DNA of 5,455 nucleotides from Sphingobacteriaceae bacterium (GTDB lineage Bacteria; Bacteroidota; Bacteroidia; Sphingobacteriales; Sphingobacteriaceae). The notes under the pieces are model-generated. The model made no database searches. It worked only from the letters and a program-made list of their open reading frames with translations, and was not told where the DNA came from. Location: assembly GCA_947460275.1 (NCBI GenBank), contig CANHHZ010000138.1:1-5455 (forward strand). Direction: 5' to 3'. Position numbers and translations under genes: made by a program. The first letter of the stretch is position 1. Each line of letters opens with the position of its first letter. Below are positions 1-4,727 of this stretch, piece after piece.

Positions 1-129
1 AATCCCTTTTGGTTGGGCTAAGCAACAACAGCAGATATTAAAAACGCTTCAGTTTTAGCTAAAGTGTTTAATATTTTTAAAAGCTACTGGCTTATTGAAA
101 GCTCACTAGCAATATGCTGGCGGGTGCGG

Positions 130-218
130 AGGTCGCTTGCTTAAAAATATCTCCACTCACCATACCTTAAGTAAATAAATTGTCTGAACTATGATTTATT
201 TGATTAAGATGATTGACA
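130..218. repeat. Dispersed repeat, copy 1 of a ~90-base unit
   Basis: This segment is a diverged direct copy of 366-452. By hand alignment the last 38 bases (181-218) match 415-452 at 34 positions, and the first 37 bases (130-166) match 366-402 at 27 positions without gaps. Between them lie 14 and 12 less similar bases. A broken hairpin is possible: GGTG-C-GGAG at 123-131 can pair with CTCC-ACT-CACC at 151-161. Two copies inside 350 bases suggest a dispersed intergenic repeat family. No transposase is present in the window. Confidence 0.7.
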
Positions 219-243
219 TGATTTTAACTTAAACGTTAGGGAG

Positions 244-273
244 CGTCATTGCGAACGTAGAGAAGCAATCTCA
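244..273. repeat. REP-like hairpin element
   Basis: The sequence begins CGTCATTGCGAACG and has inverted ends ATTGC (248-252) and GCAAT (265-269) around a 12-base loop. It resembles the CGTCATTGCGA...GAAGCAATC class of intergenic repeats seen across many bacterial genomes, including Bacteroidota. That assignment is from memory of the motif, not from a search. Confidence 0.6.
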
Positions 274-306
274 AGCGAGCAGAGGTTTCCCGCACATTTT
301 GGTTTT

Positions 307-351
307 CATAGGGCTGCCACCCTATGTTGGTTTATAACGCCCTTTCAGGGC
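307..351. repeat. Two adjacent GC-rich hairpins, REP-like
   Basis: The first hairpin has 7-bp arms CATAGGG (307-313) and CCCTATG (320-326). The second has 5-bp arms GCCCT (339-343) and AGGGC (347-351) with a TTC loop. The tandem arrangement looks like a compound REP element. Neither hairpin is followed by a convincing T-run, so a terminator role is less likely. Confidence 0.55.
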
Positions 352-365
352 TATCTATTTGTCTA

Positions 366-452
366 AGGTCAGTTGCCGATAGCTATCGGCACTCACCGTA
401 CCATTTTAACCCTTTGTTTGAACTATAATTTGTTTGATTAAGATGATTAACA
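366..452. repeat. Dispersed repeat, copy 2, with a long hairpin
   Basis: This is the partner of 130-218. Its first half contains a perfect 18-base palindrome (374-391, TGCCGATAG followed by CTATCGGCA) inside a longer imperfect hairpin (367-397, GGT...ACC arms with one mismatch and one bulge). Copy 1 has lost this palindrome but can form another hairpin from shifted arms. This suggests that the ability to fold, rather than the exact sequence, is what the element keeps. Confidence 0.7.
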
Positions 453-525
453 CAACTACAATCAAATCACTCAAGGAGTGAAAAAACTAAGTACTTGGTA
501 TTAATAAATGCAAACTAATAACCAT

Positions 526-595
526 AAGCTCCATAGGGGCGATAGTATGGAAATAAAACTTGCACCCCACATAAAAAGCCCCATGAGGGCGACAC
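526..595. repeat. Tandem pair of short REP-like hairpins
   Basis: Two similar units lie 50 bases apart: AAGCTCCATAGGGGCGA (526-542) and AAGCCCCATGAGGGCGA (576-592). Each can fold into a small hairpin: GCTCC with GGGGC, including one G-T pair, and GCCC with GGGC. The similarity of the two units and their regular spacing argue for an intergenic repeat rather than coding sequence. Confidence 0.55.
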
Positions 596-645
596 TTATT
601 TCTTGTTGGTGACAATGAGATATATTCAAACTAGGGCAAGAAAAT

Positions 646-665
646 AAGTTACCTTTTAGTAGCTT
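646..665 (-). terminator. Weak terminator-like hairpin after the endonuclease remnant
   Basis: AAGTTAC (646-652) pairs with GTAGCTT (659-665), including one G-T pair, around a 6-base loop. Read on the minus strand it lies 66 bases beyond the stop codon of the Sau3AI-type remnant and is followed by a short T-rich stretch (TTATTTT). It closely resembles the stronger hairpin at 3454-3482. Confidence 0.4.
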
Positions 666-713
666 GTGGTGGTTTTTTTGAAGGCTGTTGGAAAACACCA
701 ACCTTGGGCAAAT
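647..713. repeat. Left copy of a direct repeat flanking the restriction locus
   Basis: This segment resembles 3459-3521 in the same orientation. The hairpin part (647-665) differs from 3459-3478 by one substitution and one indel, and the second block (693-713) matches 3501-3521 at 17 of 21 positions. The spacing between the blocks is close (27 and 22 bases). The two copies enclose the whole restriction-modification locus. They may be a shared family of terminator repeats or relics of an insertion boundary. Confidence 0.5.
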
Positions 714-730
714 CCAATTAAAAGCGTTGG

Positions 731-1699
731 CTATTTTAAATATATATCGTCTCTTACATAAGAGTTGTTTAGCCAAAAACAATGTTTAGTGTATTCTTTA
801 GCTTTCGTCAATTTGTCTTTAATTGGCAAAGGATAAGTGTCAGCTGCGTTTGTGGCGTGTGGTCTAACATGTGATACAGAATTGAAAGATTTGTTTGGAA
901 AGTTTGTATAACGTGTCGACCCAATTACTTCTTTCACTATTTTACCTTTTGAAACTATCTCTTTTGTTTTTGCCCAAACTTTTTCCGCTTCAAGAATGTC
1001 AGCATATGGCATATTCCAAAACTTAACTTTTCTCAAAACTAATTGCTCGTTTTCAAATTGGAAAAACACAAACAAAAATTTATGCTCTAAAATATCTTTA
1101 AAGTTAGAGTCGTCCCATTCTTCATTTACTATTTCTTCGTATTTGAAATTTGGAAACGAAATATCCTCTTTAGGTAAATTGTTTTCTTTAAGTCTTACTG
1201 TTTTAACTATAATTTCCGCTTTTTCAAACTCTTCAATATAATCTTCAACTTTCATATCTTGAGGCACACCAAAAACTGATTTAACAATTGCTTTTGAAAC
1301 TCTGGAATGATAATCTTTGATTTTTGGATTAATATATTCAAGTTGAAACTGTTTAACTAATTCTGAGTCAGTTTTACCTATTAGAGGTTTGAATTTTGAA
1401 ATTACTACCTCTTCAATTGTTTGCTTTTTAGCAACTGCAACAGATGGAATTAGTTTTCCATAAACTTCTTTTGTTTCTCCTGCTATGGATGCTATGATAT
1501 GATTTACATAGCCTTGTTTCAGCGAATACGCTCTTTGTTTTGCAGGGATTTTAGAAAAAGGTTGTTTTCTGACAGACTGGGCATTTGCACCTTTTGTGCA
1601 AGCACCTAAATAAAACGTGTCTCCTTCTGAAAGTTCGTGAGCCTTACCATCAGCCACTTTTTGTTTAATCAGTTGCCAGTCTTTTTTGATTATTTCCAA
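731..1699 (-). pseudogene. Sau3AI-type GATC restriction endonuclease, C-terminal part only
   Basis: The 322-residue frame is recognisable as the linker and C-terminal domain of the Sau3AI/MutH family. Landmarks are KAHELSEGDTFYLGACTKGA (19-38), an AKQRAYSLKQGY block (53-64), EFEKAEIIVKTVRL (157-170), SFPNFKYEEIVNEEW (181-195), HVRPHA (277-282) and FWLNNSY (308-314) near an intact C-terminus. Full Sau3AI is about 490 residues: an N-terminal MutH-like nuclease domain with the Asp...Glu-x-Lys site, and a C-terminal look-alike that binds DNA as an allosteric domain. The nuclease domain is missing. The only usable start is TTG at 1699, but recognisable linker codons (KLVDEWNFPNTD) continue upstream to about 1735 in the same frame with no start codon. 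A stop is met at 1796-1798. I therefore read it as a 5'-truncated remnant that could at most bind, not cut, DNA. Confidence 0.85.
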
Positions 1700-1770
1700 A
1701 TCTGTATTTGGGAAATTCCACTCATCAACAAGTTTTATGTAAATGAAAATACAACAAAATATACGGATTA

Positions 1771-1833
1771 TGTATGATACAGATTGTATAAAATACTACA
1801 TATTGTCGGTTGATCAAAACATACAATGTGTAT
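1771..1833. promoter_or_regulatory. Likely operator sites of the XRE regulator
   Basis: Two copies of the palindrome ATACAnnnTGTAT occur at 1777-1789 and 1821-1833, with centres 44 bases apart, close to four helical turns. A further overlapping palindrome, TGTATGATACA, lies at 1771-1781. The downstream copy sits between the -33 and -7 elements of the regulator's own promoter. Controller proteins of restriction-modification systems and phage-type XRE repressors bind paired inverted repeats like these, so the regulator encoded immediately downstream is the obvious candidate ligand. Binding itself is inferred. Confidence 0.6.
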
Positions 1834-1840
1834 AGGTTTG
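1809..1840 (+). promoter_or_regulatory. Bacteroidota-type promoter of the regulator-nuclease operon
   Basis: GTTG at 1809-1812 (one mismatch from TTTG) stands 20 bases before TAGGTTTG at 1833-1840, a perfect match to the TAnnTTTG -7 element. Transcription would be expected to start only a few bases downstream, at or very near the ATG at 1845, giving a leaderless or nearly leaderless message. The -33 element shares its last base with a GATC (1812-1815). Confidence 0.65.
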
Positions 1841-1844
1841 TTTC

Positions 1845-2114
1845 ATGATAAATGAAGCTTTAATTAAAGAATTTGGCTTGCGAATAAGGCAACTCCGTTC
1901 CGAAAAAAATATTAGCCAAGAGAGGCTATCATTTTTAACTGGCTTCCATAGAACATACATAGGAATGATTGAAAGAGGTGAAAGAAATATTTCACTTACA
2001 AATATGGCTGTGTTTGCTAAAGTTTTTGAGATGACCGTTTCTGAACTTTTAGATTTCTCATCTATAAATCCAAGACATTCTTTTAAAAAATACGAAATTA
2101 AAACGGAAGAATAA
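1845..2114 (+). CDS. XRE-family HTH regulator, controller-protein-like
   Basis: This 89-residue protein is almost entirely one Cro/C1-type helix-turn-helix domain (about residues 8-70): FGLRIRQLRSEKNISQERLSFLTG, then HRTYIGMIERGERNISL with the recognition helix around residues 35-46, then the stabilising helices ending TVSELLDF. Its size and architecture match controller (C) proteins of type II restriction-modification systems, which set the timing of endonuclease expression, and also small phage-like repressors. The ATG at 1845 lies directly behind a good promoter and paired palindromes. Its stop codon overlaps the next gene's ATG (TAATG), so the two are translationally coupled. It probably represses or tunes its own operon. 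It is divergent from the endonuclease remnant and might once have regulated it too. Confidence 0.85.
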   Translation: MINEALIKEFGLRIRQLRSEKNISQERLSFLTGFHRTYIGMIERGERNISLTNMAVFAKVFEMTVSELLDFSSINPRHSFKKYEIKTEE

Positions 2115-2584
2115 TGTCAAGAAAGCACTCATTTACATTGACATTATCTAACAATGTCACAGAAAAAGAAGGAGTTAATTATCTTATAGAAAATTATACA
2201 GGGTTCTTCAAAATTGATTTGTCAACCAAAAAGGAATTGCTTGATTTATTGAAGATTGAGCATAGATATTTACAAGCATTTGACTTGATTTTCGTCCCAG
2301 AAATGGTTGGTAAAGAAGTTAACTCTAATTTCTTACAAACTTATCTTGAAGATATTATTTTGGTTGAATTAAAGACGACTAAAAAGTATTTACCAGAAAA
2401 TCCTAAAGGGTTCTTTTTTGGAGCAACCGAAAATGAATTTAATTTTGGCAAAATACTTGGCGATAGGTTTAGGTTTTGTTTTGTAAGTATGAATGAAAAA
2501 GGTTCATCATTTTCATTGCAGACATTAGAAGAATTAGAAGCTAGAATAAAAAATAGAAGAATTCAATATCAAATCAATTTATAA
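2114..2584 (+). CDS. Small PD-(D/E)XK-like putative nuclease
   Basis: The 156-residue product has the signature expected of a PD-(D/E)XK nuclease core: FDLIFVPE with Asp57, then a strand with VELKTTK where Glu85 and Lys87 form the E-x-K pair. After that comes FFFGATENEFNF (100-111) and a strand RFCFVSM (120-126). The run E-x-K-T-T followed by a T-x-N-E segment and a closing hydrophobic strand recalls Mrr-like and DUF3883-like nuclease domains; this is a pattern judgement, not a database match. No DNA-recognition domain or membrane segment is visible, and the protein is shorter than most restriction enzymes. It starts inside the stop codon of the XRE gene, so it is the second gene of that operon and could be the effector it controls. 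No complete methyltransferase is present in the window to protect against it. The family is not identified. Confidence 0.65.
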   Translation: MSRKHSFTLTLSNNVTEKEGVNYLIENYTGFFKIDLSTKKELLDLLKIEHRYLQAFDLIFVPEMVGKEVNSNFLQTYLEDIILVELKTTKKYLPENPKGFFFGATENEFNFGKILGDRFRFCFVSMNEKGSSFSLQTLEELEARIKNRRIQYQINL

Positions 2585-2810
2585 ATAGCTCAATGTTGTA
2601 ATTTGAATTTTTAAATTCATTTATTAATTCTTCCTGAGTATATTTGTATTCATCAATAAATTCTATTTTTTGGTTTATATCAAAGTAATAGAAGGAATTA
2701 AGTTTTTTATATAAAAGCCAAGTTGAAGAGATAATCCCATTTCTTTTTGAAAGTTGTAAGCCATCAACTTTGTTGGAATTCAAAACATTTATTACTTCAT
2801 TAATATTCAT
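2574..2810 (-). CDS. Hypothetical 78-residue protein
   Basis: I do not recognise this protein. It is small, rich in Ile, Asn, Lys and Tyr, and has no signal peptide or membrane segment. Its centre alternates short strands and turns (STWLLYKKLNSFYYFD, then IEFIDEYKYTQEELINEF), a layout seen in small immunity-like or accessory proteins, though this is only an impression. Its ATG at 2810 lies inside the end of the broken methyltransferase frame (11-base overlap) and its 3' end overlaps that of the putative nuclease by 11 bases in a tail-to-tail arrangement. It would be transcribed from the methyltransferase promoter. It may be an intact small gene brought in with the inserted cassette, or a fragment of a longer one. 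Confidence 0.5.
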   Translation of the reverse strand: MNINEVINVLNSNKVDGLQLSKRNGIISSTWLLYKKLNSFYYFDINQKIEFIDEYKYTQEELINEFKNSNYNIELFIN

Positions 2811-3165
2811 TCTGTGATAATTTTGGTATTAGGGGAAAATTTGAATTTTTTAAAGTTGTTGCTACAGAATAATCCTGACAAGGAAACCCGCCTACAAGCA
2901 TATCGTGGTCAGGTATTTTTGAAACATCAACTACTGAAACATCTTCATTACAATGTCCATTTTTTCCAAAACGGTTTTCATATACTAATGAAGCGTGTTG
3001 GGTTTTGGTTGATGGCTCCCATTGATTACTCCAAACAACTTCATATGCTGATTTTAAATCTTTTTTATAATTTGACGATGCCGATTTACCTTGCCATCCT
3101 TCTAGTCCAAGTCGAAAGCCGCCAACTCCTGCAAATAATTCAACTACTTTAATTTTATTTTCCAT
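2800..3165 (-). pseudogene. Sau3AI-type DNA cytosine-5 methyltransferase, N-terminal fragment
   Basis: Residues 1-108 are clearly the start of a C5-cytosine methyltransferase: motif I is VVELFAGVGGFRLGLEG (7-23), which binds S-adenosylmethionine, and motif IV is GGFPCQDYSVATTLKNS (92-108), containing the catalytic Cys96 in PCQ. The PCQDYSVATTLKNS wording is characteristic of the M.Sau3AI-like group that methylates GATC. Such enzymes are about 400 residues long. Here similarity ends abruptly after Ser108 (about position 2841) and is replaced by 13 unrelated residues and a stop. Motifs VI-X and the target recognition domain are missing, so it cannot methylate DNA. The 5' end and its promoter are intact. 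It probably once led an operon with the endonuclease now represented only by its C-terminal part at 731-1699. Confidence 0.9.
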
Positions 3166-3227
3166 TGTGAATTGTTTTTAGATATTGAACTCTTTTTTTT
3201 CCTATTAGACATTTTTTAGTTTTTGTC

Positions 3228-3258
3228 CAAAGTTAACTAGAAAGAGTTAATGCACAAA
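3228..3258 (-). promoter_or_regulatory. Promoter of the methyltransferase fragment
   Basis: Read on the minus strand, TTTG (3258-3255) is followed after 19 bases by TAACTTTG (3235-3228), an exact match to the Bacteroidota TTTG-N19-TAnnTTTG promoter. The predicted start lies near 3222, giving a leader of roughly 55 bases before the ATG at 3165. An inverted repeat, AAAGAGTT (3241-3248) with AACTCTTT (3188-3195), places one arm in the promoter spacer and the other in the leader, which could be a regulatory site. Confidence 0.7.
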
Positions 3259-3453
3259 AAAGTCCATTAAAGTTATTAACAGGTTTTTGTTGTTGGATGA
3301 AATTAAAAGTGCTTTAGGCTTGGTATTCTGTCTTTAATTAAGAACTTTAGTAAATTAGAATTGCCTTGAGAAAAACAATTCATAAACCATGATAAAAAAT
3401 GCAAATAATGATTAAATAATAAAGAAATACTAAAACTATCCTATTTAAAAACA

Positions 3454-3482
3454 CCAAAAGCTACCTTTTGAGTAGCTTTTGG
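3454..3482 (-). terminator. Intrinsic terminator, minus strand
   Basis: A perfect 11-bp stem, CCAAAAGCTAC (3454-3464) with GTAGCTTTTGG (3472-3482), encloses a 7-base loop. On the minus strand it is followed by TGTTTTT, so it fits a rho-independent terminator for the zinc-ribbon/HhH operon upstream and insulates it from the methyltransferase promoter. Confidence 0.65.
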
Positions 3483-3521
3483 GATTTAAAAGGTCGATAA
3501 AAACACCGACCGCAGGCAAAT
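3459..3521. repeat. Right copy of a direct repeat flanking the restriction locus
   Basis: This is the same-orientation counterpart of 647-713. It contains the hairpin-forming block 3459-3478 and the block 3501-3521. Together with the left copy it brackets the entire restriction-modification locus, including both truncated genes and the inserted regulator-nuclease pair. Confidence 0.5.
3492..3511 (-). terminator. First terminator-like hairpin after the HhH/zinc-ribbon pair
   Basis: GGTCG (3492-3496) and CGACC (3507-3511) form a 5-bp stem with a 10-base loop. On the minus strand the stem is followed by TTTTAAA. It precedes the stronger hairpin at 3454-3482, so the two probably act in tandem. 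Confidence 0.45.
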
Positions 3522-3663
3522 TATAAATCTTGTTATCCTTTAATCGTTTAATTATATCCTAACAACTAAAATCAAAAAACACCAAATTTTCTCAAGTAAA
3601 AAACATTGAGGCAATCTTTGTCAAGCCATAATAATGCCTAACCATAGGTTGGTAGCTGTTTTT

Positions 3664-3990
3664 TTATTCTTTCATGAGTTGTTCTCTGTCATAATCACAC
3701 ATTGAACATAATCCATGTGAGTTGTCTTTAATAAAAATATAGTCTGTCAAAGTGCTAACATTTCCATTTAAACATCTTTCACATTTTATATTTTTTGTAT
3801 AATAATCAACAACACTTTCAATTACATTTTTTTGCTTTTCTGACATAGAATCAACTCCTTTATCAATTACTTGTTTTGATATACCTAATGCTACATCTTT
3901 AATTTCTTCTCTTTCAATTAATTCTTTCAAGAAATCTATCAAGTCAGCATTATATTCTTCTTCAAACATTCTTTCTTTTACTTGTCCCAT
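3664..3990 (-). CDS. Small protein with a C-terminal four-cysteine zinc-ribbon-like motif
   Basis: This 108-residue protein has an acidic helical N-terminal half (YNADLIDFLKELIEREEIKD), a GISKQVIDKGVDSMSEKQKNVIESVV segment (about 36-61), and a C-terminal Cys70-x2-Cys73 ... Cys95-x2-Cys98 pair (CERC and CSMC), which would hold one zinc ion. The family is not recognised. Proteins with this SEKQ-plus-four-cysteine plan are often small accessory or DNA-associated proteins of mobile regions, but no activity can be assigned. Its ATG at 3990 lies inside the end of the upstream HhH gene (29-base overlap), so the two are almost certainly co-transcribed and translationally coupled, which suggests they act together. 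Two terminator hairpins follow it. Confidence 0.65.
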   Translation of the reverse strand: MGQVKERMFEEEYNADLIDFLKELIEREEIKDVALGISKQVIDKGVDSMSEKQKNVIESVVDYYTKNIKCERCLNGNVSTLTDYIFIKDNSHGLCSMCDYDREQLMKE

Positions 3991-4513
3991 ATTTGTATAA
4001 ATTTATGTATTGTTTATCTAATTTAATTCGATTATAAGCAAAAAGACCTTTTTCAATTTCTCTTGCAGTTTTATTATGCTTTTTTGCAAGTTCTCTAACA
4101 ATTTTCAAATATTCAACCCAACTATTTGAGTTAATATTATTCCATGAAATTAGCTTTAAGTCAATTAAGGTTTCTACACACCTTATATCAATTATTGGAT
4201 ACTTTATTGAATTTGTAACACACAATATTGCAGAAGCAGTTGGAATACTTACACCTTTTAAATTTGTCAAAAGTTCAACTTTAGTCTTTTCATTATTTTC
4301 AGCAAATGCTTTTTGTGTAAATTCTTTAATTTCTTTAATACTGTTTTGTTCATAAAATCTTTTTGGTCGTCTTGATTTCCATAAACAAATTTCTAAAAAT
4401 TCAGATTTGTCCAACCAACCTTTTTTAAACCATTCAGCTCCATTTAGAAATAAATGTTTTTCCTTGTCGTAATTATCAATGTAAACTTCTATATTTTCTT
4501 CAAATTCCATCAT
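3962..4513 (-). CDS. HhH-GPD (DNA glycosylase-fold) protein
   Basis: The central segment carries a helix-hairpin-helix followed by a conserved aspartate, as in HhH-GPD base-excision DNA glycosylases: LLTNLKGVSIPTASAILCV (81-99, hairpin LKGVSIP) and then YPIIDIRCVETL (105-116), with Asp109 in the catalytic position. There is no C-terminal cysteine cluster of the endonuclease III type, and at 183 residues it is a short member. The N-terminal part (WFKKGWLDKSEFLEICLWKSRRP) is helical and basic. A GTG at 4540 would add nine residues, but I prefer the ATG at 4513 (another ATG follows at 4510). It probably recognises or excises a modified or mismatched base; next to a cytosine-methylation locus, repair of deaminated 5-methylcytosine is a possibility, but this is inference. 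It overlaps the zinc-ribbon gene by 29 bases. Confidence 0.7.
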   Translation of the reverse strand: MMEFEENIEVYIDNYDKEKHLFLNGAEWFKKGWLDKSEFLEICLWKSRRPKRFYEQNSIKEIKEFTQKAFAENNEKTKVELLTNLKGVSIPTASAILCVTNSIKYPIIDIRCVETLIDLKLISWNNINSNSWVEYLKIVRELAKKHNKTAREIEKGLFAYNRIKLDKQYINLYKYGTSKRKNV

Positions 4514-4604
4514 AAAGTTTCGGTGCTGAAAAATTATCACTAACTAGTTTGTAAAGGAAGTTTCTCACCTAAAAACCTCGCAAACAAATTAAATGATTCT
4601 ATTT

Positions 4605-4630
4605 AGGAAAAACTTTGTGTTATTTTTCCT
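4605..4630. promoter_or_regulatory. Perfect inverted repeat upstream of the HhH gene
   Basis: AGGAAAAA (4605-4612) and TTTTTCCT (4623-4630) form a perfect 8-bp inverted repeat around a 10-base loop, about 90 bases before the HhH start codon. It could be an operator or a structured element. It lacks a T-run on the minus strand, so it is not a typical terminator. No clear promoter match was found between it and the gene. Confidence 0.3.
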
Positions 4631-4682
4631 TCCCACAAACATATTCAATGCCCACATTAAACCAAATTAATTAAAACAAAAA

Positions 4683-4715
4683 AAATCCCCTCCAACACTC
4701 CGTTGAAGAGGATTT
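4683..4715 (-). terminator. Strong intrinsic terminator of the rightmost gene
   Basis: A 14-bp stem, AAATCCCCTCCAAC (4683-4696) with GTTGAAGAGGATTT (4702-4715), including two wobble pairs, closes on a 5-base loop. On the minus strand it runs into a tract of eight T residues ending near 4678. It lies 13 bases beyond the stop codon of the gene at 4728-5455 and separates it from the HhH pair. Confidence 0.85.
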
Positions 4716-4727
4716 CTATTGTTTTTG

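Larger units (their letters stand above)
1..730. other. Gene-free region rich in short palindromic repeats
   Basis: No convincing gene is visible here. The stretch contains two diverged copies of a ~90-base unit (130-218 and 366-452), a REP-like hairpin (244-273), two GC-rich hairpins (307-326 and 339-351), two further hairpins of related form (528-540 and 578-590), and a terminator-like hairpin (646-665). A plus-strand open frame ending at a TAG at 56-58 could be the last 18 codons of a gene beginning before the window, but nothing in it is recognisable. The density of unrelated palindromes is typical of intergenic repeat dumps in Bacteroidota genomes. Confidence 0.7.
3166..3663. other. Non-coding interval between the restriction locus and the HhH gene pair
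   Basis: About 500 bases without a supportable gene on either strand. It holds the methyltransferase promoter (3228-3258), two minus-strand terminator hairpins (3454-3482 and 3492-3511) and the right-hand copy of the flanking direct repeat (3459-3521). The rest (about 3260-3450 and 3530-3660) is AT-rich and shows nothing recognisable beyond a weak 6-bp hairpin near 3638-3652. Confidence 0.7.

Noticed and set aside
2..58. Plus-strand frame ending IPFGWAKQQQQILKTLQF then TAG, possibly the 3' end of an upstream gene
   Set aside because: Only 18 codons are visible, with no family signature; it cannot be told apart from chance.
130..452. Possible CRISPR array
   Set aside because: Only two diverged copies of a ~90-base unit, with no regular short repeats and spacers and no cas genes.
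501..782. Minus-strand open frame of 93 codons
   Set aside because: It overlaps the REP-like hairpins and the end of the endonuclease remnant, has an odd residue composition and no recognisable motif, and looks like chance coding through repeats.
996..1241. Plus-strand open frame opposite the endonuclease remnant
   Set aside because: It is antisense to a frame with clear Sau3AI-family motifs; Ser- and Phe-rich shadow composition.
2114..2584. Idea that the 156-residue protein is the displaced nuclease domain of the Sau3AI-type enzyme
   Set aside because: It is on the opposite strand, and the order and wording of its motifs do not match the MutH-like domain of Sau3AI, which has Asp and Glu-x-Lys much closer together and other flanking motifs.
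2814..3152. Plus-strand open frame opposite the methyltransferase fragment
   Set aside because: The minus-strand frame carries unmistakable cytosine methyltransferase motifs, so this one is a shadow.
3638..3652. Six-bp hairpin just after the zinc-ribbon gene
   Set aside because: The stem is short, contains a wobble pair and has no T-run on the minus strand; the hairpins at 3454-3511 explain termination better.
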